From: CAYSQW01 sp964433135 | GTDB taxonomy: Bacteria > Acidobacteriota > Aminicenantia > Aminicenantales > Aminicenantaceae | DNA: 64,000 nucleotides | Reading direction: 5' to 3' | NCBI GenBank assembly: GCA_964433135.1 | Contig: CAYSQW010000010.1 | Span: 1-64,000 of the forward strand | In this document: piece after piece, positions 24,625-33,350 of the stretch | How the letters are laid out: each line of letters starts with the position of its first letter | Position numbering within the stretch: the first letter of the stretch is position 1 | Translations under genes and position numbers: made by a program | Notes under the pieces: model-generated | Told to the model about the DNA's origin: nothing | Databases searched by the model: none | The model's input: only the letters and a program-made list of their open reading frames with translations

Positions 24625-25470
24625 ATGCTTAAAAAGCACTCCTTTTGGATAATCCTTACCCTGCTCATAGCCGGAGTCCATGCTCAAGCGGACCAGAGCC
24701 GGAAAGCCTACGAGCTTATCTACGATGATATCCAGCTCTTGAAACAACAGGTGCAGCTCCTGGATGATAAAATTGATCAGAACCGGGAGGATATCCTCAG
24801 CATAAAAGCTCAGATCGACGAGCTGATTACACTCAGCCGGGCCGGACAGGTCGATCAGACCCGTGTAAAGGAAGGACAGGATGAAGTCCTCTCCCAATAC
24901 CGTTCCCTTCTGGAAAAGTTCGAATCGCTCAATGATCAGCTTATCAAAATGTATGAGGATATGGTTGCGATCAAACGCGCCACCCTCCCGGTCGGGGGTG
25001 AAACCGAGGAAACCGAGCCCGAACCCGCTCCCGAAGAAGAAGTCCCGGTTCCGGAAGAAACGGAAGAAACCATCCTTCCCCTAGACCCCAATCTTTCCCC
25101 TCAGGAAGTATACAACATGGCCAGATCGGATTATCTGAAAGGAAACTTTGATTTAGCAATCGAGGGATTCACCATATACGGACAGCATTTTCCCGAAAGC
25201 CCCCTCGCGGACAACGCGCTGTATTGGATCGGAGAGTGTTTCTTCAGTCAAAGCCAATATGAAGAAGCGATCAAAAGATTCAATGCGCTTATTCTTAAAT
25301 TCCCCACGGGAGACAAAATCGCCGCCGCTTATCTGAAAAAAGGAATCAGCCTGACCGAGTTGGACAAAAAAGAAGAAGCCCTGACCGTTTTCAAGCTTCT
25401 GATCAGTAAATTCCCTCTTGAAGAAGAAACGAAGATCGCACAACAAAAGATCAAAGAACTGGGATTATAA
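24625..25470 (+). CDS. cpoB: CpoB/YbgF-type periplasmic TPR protein
   Basis: A 281-aa exported protein: signal peptide (to about residue 21), a long coiled coil (about 25-120, IQLLKQQVQLLDDKIDQNREDI), an acidic proline-rich linker (about 125-150), and three C-terminal tetratricopeptide-like repeats (LSPQEVYNMARSDYLKGNFDL, DNALYWIGECFFSQSQYEEA, AAAYLKKGISLTELDKKEEAL). This matches CpoB, which tunes Tol-Pal and peptidoglycan synthesis at division. Confidence 0.92.
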   Translation: MLKKHSFWIILTLLIAGVHAQADQSRKAYELIYDDIQLLKQQVQLLDDKIDQNREDILSIKAQIDELITLSRAGQVDQTRVKEGQDEVLSQYRSLLEKFESLNDQLIKMYEDMVAIKRATLPVGGETEETEPEPAPEEEVPVPEETEETILPLDPNLSPQEVYNMARSDYLKGNFDLAIEGFTIYGQHFPESPLADNALYWIGECFFSQSQYEEAIKRFNALILKFPTGDKIAAAYLKKGISLTELDKKEEALTVFKLLISKFPLEEETKIAQQKIKELGL

Positions 25471-25471
25471 C

Positions 25472-25933
25472 ATGAGAGACGTCAACAGCCTGAATAAAGT
25501 TATCCTTATCGGTCGTCTAGGCCAAAAACCAGAAATCCGGTATCTCCCCAGAACGGAAAAAGCGGTAGCGAATTTTTCCCTCGCTACAAACGAACGGACA
25601 TTCAATCCGAGCACGAATGAAAGCGATGTCCGCGTGGAGTGGCATAGGATCGTCGTTTGGGATAAGCTGGCGGAATTCTGTGAGAAATACCTGACCCAGG
25701 GAAAACAGATTTTGGTGGAAGGCCGACTGCGGACCCGAAAATGGCAGGATCGCGATGGAAACAATCGCTATACGACTGAAATCAACGCTTTCAACATCAT
25801 TCTTTTGGGAAAGAAAGAAGACTCGGGCCCCCGGGACGATTATGCCGAACCCAGTGCGATTTCCGAGTTCCCATCCAAAAATCAGGATTCCGTGAATGGT
25901 CTCGATCCCGATGATGAAGACGTTCCCTTTTAA
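25472..25933 (+). CDS. ssb: Single-stranded DNA-binding protein
   Basis: A 153-aa OB-fold protein: NSLNKVILIGRLGQKPEIRY, VEWHRIVVWDKLAEFCEKYL, GKQILVEGRLRTRKWQD. It ends in the acidic tip DPDDEDVPF that recruits repair and replication proteins. It starts at ATG 25472, one base after the cpoB stop; an in-frame extension into cpoB is ignored. It is joined to the Tol-Pal operon, an uncommon partner. Confidence 0.93.
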   Translation: MRDVNSLNKVILIGRLGQKPEIRYLPRTEKAVANFSLATNERTFNPSTNESDVRVEWHRIVVWDKLAEFCEKYLTQGKQILVEGRLRTRKWQDRDGNNRYTTEINAFNIILLGKKEDSGPRDDYAEPSAISEFPSKNQDSVNGLDPDDEDVPF

Positions 25934-26023
25934 ACGGGAATCATCCGGCGAGAAGATGTAGTTTCAGGGAAAGAAGATACCTTTTGTTCTTTTCCAAACA
26001 AACCGCCCCAGGGGAGGATATCC

Positions 26024-26410
26024 ATGCCGCATAAGTGGGATGATGATTACGGTCGGCAATTCAGAGCCCAGATCACGGAAGACATCCGCCCCTGGGGAAA
26101 GTTTCGCGCCTATCCCCACAAAGATGCCGGAAGCTTGAAAATCATCACCGTCAATCCGGGAGGAACCCTATCCCTGCAGTACCATAATCGGCGCAGTGAG
26201 TATTGGGTCGTGCTTGACGAGGGCCTGGAGGTTACGGTTAATGATACCTGCTGGAAGCCGGATAGGGCAGAGGAGATTTATATCCCCGTTCAAGCCCGGC
26301 ACCGTCTGCGGTGTGTCGGCGACCACCCCGCCCGAATCATGGAAATCTGGTTAGGCCGTTCCGAAGAAGACGATATCGTACGTTTGGATGACGCCTACGG
26401 CAGGGAATAA
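26024..26410 (+). CDS. Cupin protein, mannose-6-phosphate isomerase type II-like
   Basis: A 128-aa single cupin domain. The core ITEDIRPWGKFRAY, ITVNPGGTLSLQYHNRRSEYWVVLDE and VQARHRLRCVGDHPARIMEIWLG matches the C-terminal isomerase domain of bifunctional GMP/PMI proteins (type II phosphomannose isomerase). Metal ligands would be the QYHNRRSEYW His/Glu and the later His. Lacking the guanylyltransferase half, it may isomerise mannose-6-phosphate/fructose-6-phosphate alone. GGGGAGG precedes the start. It is convergent with ptsI, 6 bp apart. Confidence 0.75.
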   Translation: MPHKWDDDYGRQFRAQITEDIRPWGKFRAYPHKDAGSLKIITVNPGGTLSLQYHNRRSEYWVVLDEGLEVTVNDTCWKPDRAEEIYIPVQARHRLRCVGDHPARIMEIWLGRSEEDDIVRLDDAYGRE

Positions 26411-26416
26411 TCCCGC

Positions 26417-28180
26417 TCAAGTAACCTGATCCATAAGAAACACTTCCGGAAACTGGACCAGTACCTTTTCTATTATGAATTCTTCCACTTCCTGAGACGT
26501 GCGCAGCGACATGGCTTGCCGAACCCATTCCGTGACCATGCTGCAGTCCACCGAACGCAGGGCATTTTTAATCCGGGGTATAAAGATCGGATTCATGCTG
26601 AAGGTTCTCAATCCAAGCCCCAACAAAACCAACGCGGACAAGGGATCCGCGGCCATTTCGCCGCAGACGGCAACATCTTTCCCGGCATTCCGCGCCGTCT
26701 CGATAATGTATTTCAAAAGGCGCAGCACCGAAGGATGCAGGGGCTTATACAAATAGGAAACCAGTTCGTTGGAGCGATCGACCGCCAGGTAATACTGGAT
26801 CAGATCATTGGTGCCGACACTGATGAAATCCACTTCCTGAACAATCATATCCGTAATCGCGGCGGCGGCCGGGACCTCGATCATGACCCCGAGCGGGATG
26901 TTCTCATCGAATTTGACCTTCTCGGATCGAAGCTCCTGCTTGACTTCACGAAAAAGCTGTTTCACTTCTTCGATCTCCTCAAATTCCGTGATCATCGGTA
27001 TGATCACGCGCAGATTGCCGAGAACACTGGCTCTAAGAACGGCTCGAAGCTGGATTTTGAATAGGGGGCGGTCCCGCAGTGAAAGCCGAATCGCACGCAG
27101 CCCCAATGCCGGATTAGGCTCCTTGTCGACCTTCATCTGAGGAACTCTTTTTTCCCCGCCGACGTCCACGGTCCGGATATAGACCGGTCTCGGGTGTGCA
27201 TCCTTGGCTAAACGCGAGTAAACCTGATAGTGATCCTCTTCGCTTGGATGGGTGATACTCCGGAAATAAATGAACTCCGAGCGAAACAATCCAATGCCTT
27301 CGGCGCCGAGGGACAAAGCTAAGCCGACCTCTTCGGACAATTCGATATTCGCCATGGGATAGAAATCGATATTATCCCGGGTGGCGGGCGTTAATTTAGC
27401 GGTCTTCTTGAGTTCCTGCTGATAATCATCGTATTTCTTTTGCTTGCTGATGAATTCTTTCCGAATCGCAAGAGGGGGATTGATGATGACCTCACCATCC
27501 GTACCATCCACGATCAACCAGTCTCCATCTTTTACCTTGCGGGTGATATTCCGAAGGCCGACGACAGCCGGAATATTCAATGAACGAGCCAGAATGGCGG
27601 TATGAGAGGTTTTGCCTCCCATGTCCAGAGCGACGGCCAGCACGTTGCCCCGGCTGAGGCGCGACGCCGCTTCCGAAGGCAGAAGATCATGAGCAATCAG
27701 AATCTTTTCACCGTCATCATCCTTCTCCCGCCGACCGGCAGGTTCCAGATTGCGATACACCTTCAGTAGCACATCCGAAACATCCGATTTTCGTTCCCGG
27801 AAATATTCATCGGCGATGGCATCGAAAATCTTCCGATATTTATCATGAACCTGAGAGATGGCCCACTCCGCCCGGGCCTCCTCCTCCCTTATGATCTTCT
27901 CCAAACCGAATAAAAGCGATTTGTCTTCCAGAATGAGTAGATGCGCTTCAAAAATGAACGCATGTTCTTCCCCAACCTTAGCCTTGATCTTATTTTTGAT
28001 GAGAACAAGCTGTTTCCGGGTACGTTCGACGGCCCGGCCCAAACGCTTGATTTCATTCGGGATCTTGTTGCCGGGGATGGATTCTTTGCGCAAGGGAAAG
28101 GCCACTTTCTCCGTGAGTAGGACCTCGCCGATGGCCACACCGGGGGAGACGCCGGTTCCTCTCAGTCTGGAAAAAGGCAT
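26417..28180 (-). CDS. ptsI: PTS enzyme I
   Basis: A 587-aa phosphoenolpyruvate-protein phosphotransferase. The N-terminal HPr-binding and swivel domain carries the phosphorylated His in GGKTSHTAILARSL (near residue 190). The C-terminal PEP-binding barrel has GLFRSEFIYF, RTVDVGGEKRVP, and IQYYLAVDRSNE, with catalytic Cys in VAVCGEMAADP. There is no N-terminal GAF domain, so it is the sugar-type EI rather than PtsP. It starts the relay EI to HPr to the EIIA proteins nearby. It is last in the EIIA(Man)-HPr-EI operon. Confidence 0.95.
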   Translation of the reverse strand: MPFSRLRGTGVSPGVAIGEVLLTEKVAFPLRKESIPGNKIPNEIKRLGRAVERTRKQLVLIKNKIKAKVGEEHAFIFEAHLLILEDKSLLFGLEKIIREEEARAEWAISQVHDKYRKIFDAIADEYFRERKSDVSDVLLKVYRNLEPAGRREKDDDGEKILIAHDLLPSEAASRLSRGNVLAVALDMGGKTSHTAILARSLNIPAVVGLRNITRKVKDGDWLIVDGTDGEVIINPPLAIRKEFISKQKKYDDYQQELKKTAKLTPATRDNIDFYPMANIELSEEVGLALSLGAEGIGLFRSEFIYFRSITHPSEEDHYQVYSRLAKDAHPRPVYIRTVDVGGEKRVPQMKVDKEPNPALGLRAIRLSLRDRPLFKIQLRAVLRASVLGNLRVIIPMITEFEEIEEVKQLFREVKQELRSEKVKFDENIPLGVMIEVPAAAAITDMIVQEVDFISVGTNDLIQYYLAVDRSNELVSYLYKPLHPSVLRLLKYIIETARNAGKDVAVCGEMAADPLSALVLLGLGLRTFSMNPIFIPRIKNALRSVDCSMVTEWVRQAMSLRTSQEVEEFIIEKVLVQFPEVFLMDQVT

Positions 28181-28188
28181 GGAATCCC

Positions 28189-28458
28189 CTATTCGTCCTC
28201 CTGAAATTTCTCATCGATGAGAGCCACGAGGGCTTTCAATGCCGCCGTTTCATCAGAACCGGTCGTTTTTATCGTGATCTCCGAGCCTTGAACGGCGGCC
28301 AGCGTCAGAAGTCCCAGGATGCTCTTCCCATCCACTTCATTCCCATCTTTTTCAATCCGAACGCTCGAAACGAAGCGATTGGAAAGGTTCATCAGTTTGA
28401 CCGCGGCCCGGGCATGAAGCCCGAGCTTGTTCTTTATCAATACTTTTTTTTCTGTCAT
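28189..28458 (-). CDS. ptsH: Phosphocarrier protein HPr
   Basis: An 89-aa HPr with both regulatory residues visible: His15 in NKLGLHARAA (target of EI) and Ser46 in DGKSILGLL (target of HPr kinase/phosphorylase, encoded at 29930-30850). It links PEP status to the EIIA regulators. ATG 28458 gives the normal family length; a TTG at 28473 is an in-frame alternative. The gene lies between the EIIA(Man) gene and ptsI. Confidence 0.93.
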   Translation of the reverse strand: MTEKKVLIKNKLGLHARAAVKLMNLSNRFVSSVRIEKDGNEVDGKSILGLLTLAAVQGSEITIKTTGSDETAALKALVALIDEKFQEDE

Positions 28459-28473
28459 GGAATTACTACTCAA

Positions 28474-28878
28474 TCAATTTTTTGCGCTCAGAAGGGCGCT
28501 GGCAAGATGGATATTCTTTTTTCCCTGCTCGACTACTTTTTTGGCGACATCTTTCAGATTATTGCCTCTCTGAAGAGAAACGAACTTTATCAGCATGGGG
28601 AGGTTAACCCCGGTAATGATTTCCACCTGGTTATCCTTAAGAAAGCTGAAACTCAGATTAGACGGCGTCCCTCCAAACATATCCGTGAAGATCAGAACGC
28701 CTTTCTTCTGGTTCACCTTTTTCATGGCTTGGTAAATCTTTCTTTTTGATTCCTCGACGTCATCATACCAGCCGATCGAGATGGCCTGCATATTTACGGT
28801 TTCTCCTAGGATGATCGTCAGCGCATTCATGAGTTCCTCGGCCAATTTTCCATGGGATACGATGATTCCACCAATCAT
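28474..28878 (-). CDS. PTS EIIA, mannose-family
   Basis: A 134-aa EIIA of the mannose/fructose/sorbose family. GGIIVSHGKLAEELMNAL carries the phosphorylated His near residue 9; LIFTDMFGGTPSNLSFSFL is the second family hallmark. No EIIB, EIIC or EIID gene is seen nearby, so the protein is likely an end-point regulator rather than part of a permease. It is first of the three-gene operon. Confidence 0.88.
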   Translation of the reverse strand: MIGGIIVSHGKLAEELMNALTIILGETVNMQAISIGWYDDVEESKRKIYQAMKKVNQKKGVLIFTDMFGGTPSNLSFSFLKDNQVEIITGVNLPMLIKFVSLQRGNNLKDVAKKVVEQGKKNIHLASALLSAKN

Positions 28879-29060
28879 GATTTACCTCTGTTTGATAATC
28901 TTCATTTATTCGGAATTCCCCGGTGCTCTTATCATCAAGACGTCAGACCGTATAATGTATTTTACCATCTCTCGATATTAACCTTAAGATTTTTTTACGT
29001 GAAATGCAAGTATGGCCCCATGCATGGGAATAAAGCCGTCGTATCCGGGGACGAACCGGA

Positions 29061-29918
29061 CTATTTATACATATCCCGGTGATAGATCCGTGTGATGTAC
29101 TTCTTCGTGGTGAGATGCGCCTCGAGCTTTTCCGCCACCATGACCGAGCGGTGCTTTCCTCCGGTACACCCGATGGATATCGTCAGGTAACTTTTCCCTT
29201 CATCCGTGAATCGGGGGATTAAATAATCGATGAAGCGAAACATCTCCTTGAGAAATTTCCTGGTGTCGTCCGAACTGCAGATAAATTTCTGCACATCGCC
29301 GTCAAGTCCGGTTTTTTCTCTAAGCTCATCCACATAGTACGGATTGGGCAAAAAGCGGGTATCCAGAACGAGATCGGAATCCAGGGGAATCCCATACTTG
29401 TAGCCGAAACTGACGACCACGATCCGGAGCCGAACCGCGCGTCCCTCTTGAAATCTCTGCGTCAGTATTTTTTTGAACTCGGTTATATTCAGCGCGGTGG
29501 TATCGATGATTTCATCCGCCAGGGTTTTTATTCCCTCGAGCCTTTTTCGCTCCAGGATCACATTTTCCAGGATCGATTTCTTTTCCGTCAGGGGATGCGG
29601 CCGCCGGCTTTCACTGAACCGCTTGATAAGGGTTTCGTTCGACGCGTCAAGGAAGATCAAACGGGAAGACACCTTTTCCCGAATGCCGCTTAAAACTCTT
29701 GGAAACTCGGTCGCGAATCCGGCTTCCCGGATATCCACGATCAAGGCGACGCGCCCGATCTCCACTTCTTTACGCCGCCATAGATCGACAAAGCTGGGAA
29801 TGAGTTTGGCGGGCAGATTATCCACACAGTAATAACCGAGATCTTCCAGAAAACGGCTGGCGGCCGTTTTTCCCGATCCGGATAACCCCGTGATAATAAG
29901 GAAGCGTTTTCCTTTCAT
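29061..29918 (-). CDS. rapZ: RNase adapter / nucleotide-binding protein RapZ
   Basis: A 285-aa protein with P-loop GLSGSGKTAASRFLEDLGY at the N terminus, Walker B-like VALIVDIRE, and a C-terminal domain ending in the conserved TISIGCTGGKHRSVMVAEKLE. In E. coli, RapZ presents the GlmZ sRNA to RNase E to control amino-sugar synthesis; in Bacillus, YvcJ has a related role. It closes the lpt-rpoN-pts operon, 11 bp after hprK, as in many bacteria. Confidence 0.92.
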   Translation of the reverse strand: MKGKRFLIITGLSGSGKTAASRFLEDLGYYCVDNLPAKLIPSFVDLWRRKEVEIGRVALIVDIREAGFATEFPRVLSGIREKVSSRLIFLDASNETLIKRFSESRRPHPLTEKKSILENVILERKRLEGIKTLADEIIDTTALNITEFKKILTQRFQEGRAVRLRIVVVSFGYKYGIPLDSDLVLDTRFLPNPYYVDELREKTGLDGDVQKFICSSDDTRKFLKEMFRFIDYLIPRFTDEGKSYLTISIGCTGGKHRSVMVAEKLEAHLTTKKYITRIYHRDMYK

Positions 29919-29929
29919 ATGGATATCCT

Positions 29930-30850
29930 TCAGACTTTAGGTTTCCGAATCAAGGCGCGGTTCAATCTTCGGATCAATTCCTGCGGAGCATGCGTTCCCC
30001 TTTCCCGCTGCATATGCACCCTGCAGGCGACTTCGATCAGCGTGGCTATGTTCCTTCCCAAAGCCACCGGAATACTCATCTGTGGGATACTCACGCCTAA
30101 GATTTCATGCTTTTCCAAGGGCTTCAATCCCAGGCGATCGTATTCTTTGCCCTCTTCCCAACGGTTCAGTTTAATAACGAGATCGATTTCCGCGTGCGGA
30201 GAGATCGCCTTGGGTCCAAAGATATCCCGAATGTTTATGATACCCAAGCCGCGGACTTCCATGAGATCTCGTATAATTTCCGGGGCGGTTCCATAAAGTC
30301 GATGGCTTCCCCGCTTGTGAACGCAGGTAACGTCGTCGGAAACGAAATGATATCCGCGGGAGATCAACTCAAGCGTACTCTCACTCTTTCCGATCCCGGA
30401 ATCACCGACGATCATGACTCCCAGTTCGGATATCTTAAGCAGTCCTCCCGAAACCAATTTCTCCCCAGAGAACAACGACGCGGTCAGCAACTTCACTTCT
30501 TCACGGCATTTTTCCCATGGAAGATCGGAACGAAACAGCGTGATCTCTTTTTTTCGGGCCTCTTCGAGCATTTCAGGAAAATACTCCGCCCGGTCGGCGG
30601 CGATGACCGCCACCATGTCATCATCCAAATGTTCTGATGCAAAAAACCGTCGTTGATTTTCCGGCAGGTTTTCGAATTCCTTAAAAAATTTCTCACCCCA
30701 AACCCGAACCGGGAGAACTTTGAGGGGCAGGGATGAAGACGCCAGAGGTCGGGAAAATCCGGCCCGTTGAACGATATGCAGTTTCAGTGATTCCTTGTGC
30801 TTTTTAAAAAAATCACGCAGCAATGGGGAAGGGGGGTTCCCTTTATTCAT
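29930..30850 (-). CDS. hprK: HPr kinase/phosphorylase
   Basis: A 306-aa bifunctional enzyme that phosphorylates and dephosphorylates Ser46 of HPr. The P-loop is VGDSGIGKSESTLELISRGY, followed by HFVSDDVTCVHK and the family signature LMEVRGLGIINIRDIFG. The basic C-terminal helix is retained. It overlaps ptsN by 8 bp. Its target residue is present in the HPr of this window. Confidence 0.94.
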   Translation of the reverse strand: MNKGNPPSPLLRDFFKKHKESLKLHIVQRAGFSRPLASSSLPLKVLPVRVWGEKFFKEFENLPENQRRFFASEHLDDDMVAVIAADRAEYFPEMLEEARKKEITLFRSDLPWEKCREEVKLLTASLFSGEKLVSGGLLKISELGVMIVGDSGIGKSESTLELISRGYHFVSDDVTCVHKRGSHRLYGTAPEIIRDLMEVRGLGIINIRDIFGPKAISPHAEIDLVIKLNRWEEGKEYDRLGLKPLEKHEILGVSIPQMSIPVALGRNIATLIEVACRVHMQRERGTHAPQELIRRLNRALIRKPKV

Positions 30851-31313
30851 TTATCTTGTCTTCTTCGTCCCGAACGGCCTCGAGGATCATCCCCGTACTT
30901 TGGGCCTTAAGCACCCGATGCAGAAGCGGTTTCGCCTTCCTGACGAGATGGGCGATCGCGGCCAGGATCTGGAGGTTCAAACTGGGGTTTTCAGGAGAAG
31001 AGACCACGAGAAAGAAAAGATGAGACGGTTTTCCATCCAGCGCGAGAAAATCCACTCCACGGCGTGATACCGCCAGCAGCACAATGGGATTCTTGACGGA
31101 TTTCAGTTTGCAGTGCGGGATGGCGACGCCTTCACCGATGGCCGTGCTTCCCAGCTCTTCACGTTTGATCAGTTTTTCAAAGAGATCTTTTCCTTTTGCG
31201 ATACGTTCCCGTTTCTTTAAAAATCCGACCATTTCCTTTAAAACAGCATCCCGCGAATCGGCTTCCATGTCCAGAAGGATCATGTCCTGGGTTAATAGGT
31301 TATATATTTTCAC
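30843..31313 (-). CDS. ptsN: PTS EIIA(Ntr), PtsN
   Basis: A 156-aa EIIA of the fructose/nitrogen type. The phosphorylated His lies in AIGEGVAIPHCKL (near residue 71). Such proteins regulate K+ uptake, sigma-54 output and stress genes instead of moving sugar. It starts with GTG 31313 behind a weak ribosome site and overlaps hprK. Proximity to rpoN and hpf repeats the classical rpoN-hpf-ptsN order. KtrAB in the same window is a possible target (inference). Confidence 0.92.
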   Translation of the reverse strand: MKIYNLLTQDMILLDMEADSRDAVLKEMVGFLKKRERIAKGKDLFEKLIKREELGSTAIGEGVAIPHCKLKSVKNPIVLLAVSRRGVDFLALDGKPSHLFFLVVSSPENPSLNLQILAAIAHLVRKAKPLLHRVLKAQSTGMILEAVRDEEDKINE

Positions 31314-31328
31314 TTGCTTCTCTCTGCT

Positions 31329-31850
31329 TCATTCGGGTTCGATCAAACCGATATTTCCGTCTTTCCTTTCGTACAGGACGGCCCACCTGTCGGAATCCGA
31401 TTTTCTGAATACCAGGATCTCTTTTTTTGTAGATTCTAAATGGATCAGCGCTTCCTCGACGGACATGGGTTTTGGGGAATACTCGTGTATGCGCACAACG
31501 CGTTTTCCTTCTTCCTCATCCTCGGATACGGAGGGCGCTTCCATGATCTTGTTTCCGCGCCGCTTGCGTTCCCTCAATTTCTGGCGTTCCTTTTTGACGC
31601 GCTTTTCAATCCGATCGAACGCCATTGTCAGGGAGCTGTGCATATCCGAGGTTTCCTCATCGGCATTGAGGGTTCCTCCCTTGATCTTTATCGTGATTTC
31701 AGCTATCTGACGGTATTTTTCTACAGAAAGCTTGCAGTGGGTTTCCACCGGATAACCGAGTAATTTCTCGATGGATTTAAGCCTCCGCTCACAAACCTTT
31801 TCAATCTCCGGGGTGATCACGGTACGCTTTGCGGTATAGTTTATATTCAT
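31329..31850 (-). CDS. hpf: Ribosome hibernation promoting factor, long form
   Basis: A 173-aa HPF. The N-terminal S30AE domain (about residues 1-100: MNINYTAKRTVITPEIEKVC) sits in the mRNA channel; the C-terminal dimerisation domain (about 120-173: SVEEALIHLESTKKEILVF, WAVLYERKDGNIGLIEPE) forms 100S disomes alone. ATG 31850 is preferred over the in-frame start at 31868: GGAGGGAA lies upstream within rpoN, and the start overlaps the rpoN stop as ATGA. Confidence 0.93.
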   Translation of the reverse strand: MNINYTAKRTVITPEIEKVCERRLKSIEKLLGYPVETHCKLSVEKYRQIAEITIKIKGGTLNADEETSDMHSSLTMAFDRIEKRVKKERQKLRERKRRGNKIMEAPSVSEDEEEGKRVVRIHEYSPKPMSVEEALIHLESTKKEILVFRKSDSDRWAVLYERKDGNIGLIEPE

Positions 31851-33328
31851 GATGTTCCCTCCATCCAATACTGTCGTTTTCGTATATGTGAAGGCGGAAT
31901 CCCAAGTTGTTTCCTGTATTTGGCGACCGTCCTGCGGGCGATGTTGAAATTTTCCTTGGCAAGGGTATCGCCGATTTCGATGTCGCTTAAAGGATTGTCA
32001 TGGTTTTCCGTCTCCAAAAGCTTTTTTATTCTGTCCTTAACCCTGAGCGAGGAGACCTCTTCGCCATAATCGCCGGTGAGAGATTTATGGAAGAAGTACT
32101 TAAGTGGGAACACTCCTCGGGGGGTCATCATGTATTTGTTTGAAACAACCCGGCCCACGGTCGATTCATGAACACCGATTTCCTGAGCCAGTTCGATCAA
32201 AGTCAGGGGTTTGATATAATCTATACCTCGTTCGATGAAATCCCGCTGCTTGTCGACGATGTTCTTGGCGACTTTATAGATGGTCTGATTTCTCTGGTCC
32301 AGACTGCGTAGGAACCAAAACGCTTTTTTCATCTTCTCTTTCAAAAACCGACAGGCTTCGGTATTCTCCTTGGAACTCTGCGTCATCAGCGTGCGGTAAA
32401 ATCCATTGATTCTCAAACGAGGGAGCCCTTCATCGTTCAAATAGATATTCAGCTTACCGTCCTCTTTTCTTACAACGATATCCGGCACGATATAAAACGT
32501 CTTTTCATGACTGAACTTTCTTCCGGGAGTGGGTTCCAATCTTTTGATGATTTCGATATGCTCCCGCAGTTCGTCCAACGTTATTTCCAGTTCTTTCGCC
32601 AGTTGGGGGAAATTGGATTTTTCCAGCAATGGCAGATAAAACTCGACGATACTCCGGGGGATCGGATTCTCGATCCCGTAGTATTCCAGCTGGACCAGAA
32701 GGGCTTCCTTCACATTCAAGCTTCCGGCCCCGATGGGGTCGAAATGCATGATTTTCTCGCGTATGGATTCAACGATTTCCGCCGACGTCTCCATGGTCTG
32801 AATGATTTCCTCCAATGAGGACGTCAGATAACCATCATCATTGATGTTGCCGATGATGTACTGGGCGATTTCCTTCTCCTTCGCATCAAAGAATGTCAGG
32901 TTCGCCTGCCAGTTCAAATGATCCCAGAGGCTTACACTCTTCGACACGAAGTTTTCCAAAACCGGCGCTTCCTTTTTCTCATGAGAATACGTGCGCATCC
33001 CATTATCGAAGTATTCCTGAAAATAGGCGTCGAACTCTTTGTCTTCCTCGGATTTCGAGGAATCCAATCCATCCTCTTTTCCCGTCGGAGCGGCTTCCCG
33101 TTCCCGTCCCGCCTCCATTTCCTTCGATTCCTGGGAAGCCGCGGGATCCACTTTTTCATCCGAAATTTCTTCTTCGATCTCCAGCATCGGATTTTGAGCC
33201 AACTCTTCATCAATGATTTCGATCAGCTCCAGATTGGTGAGCGGCAGGAGTTTAATGGCCTGCTGCAGGGCGGGTGCCAGAATAAGGCGCTGTACCTGAC
33301 GTTGATGGAGTTGTTGTTTGAGCGCCAT
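31847..33328 (-). CDS. rpoN: RNA polymerase sigma-54 factor
   Basis: A 493-aa RpoN. The Gln/Leu-rich activator-interacting region I is at the N terminus (LKQQLHQRQVQRLILAPALQQAIKLLPL), then an acidic region II, the core-binding domain (about 120-300), a helix-turn-helix (TLIELAQEIGVHESTVGRVV) and the RpoN box ARRTVAKYRKQLGIPP near the C terminus. It needs AAA+ activators to open -24/-12 promoters; none is encoded in this window and I saw no convincing -24/-12 site. Confidence 0.96.
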   Translation of the reverse strand: MALKQQLHQRQVQRLILAPALQQAIKLLPLTNLELIEIIDEELAQNPMLEIEEEISDEKVDPAASQESKEMEAGREREAAPTGKEDGLDSSKSEEDKEFDAYFQEYFDNGMRTYSHEKKEAPVLENFVSKSVSLWDHLNWQANLTFFDAKEKEIAQYIIGNINDDGYLTSSLEEIIQTMETSAEIVESIREKIMHFDPIGAGSLNVKEALLVQLEYYGIENPIPRSIVEFYLPLLEKSNFPQLAKELEITLDELREHIEIIKRLEPTPGRKFSHEKTFYIVPDIVVRKEDGKLNIYLNDEGLPRLRINGFYRTLMTQSSKENTEACRFLKEKMKKAFWFLRSLDQRNQTIYKVAKNIVDKQRDFIERGIDYIKPLTLIELAQEIGVHESTVGRVVSNKYMMTPRGVFPLKYFFHKSLTGDYGEEVSSLRVKDRIKKLLETENHDNPLSDIEIGDTLAKENFNIARRTVAKYRKQLGIPPSHIRKRQYWMEGTS

Positions 33329-33350
33329 GGTTTATCCTCTCTCCATCTTT

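Noticed and set aside
31847..33328. Sigma-54 (-24/-12) promoters in the window
   Set aside because: RpoN is encoded, so I looked for TGGCAC-N5-TTGC upstream of genes; the matches seen lie inside coding sequence and are incomplete.
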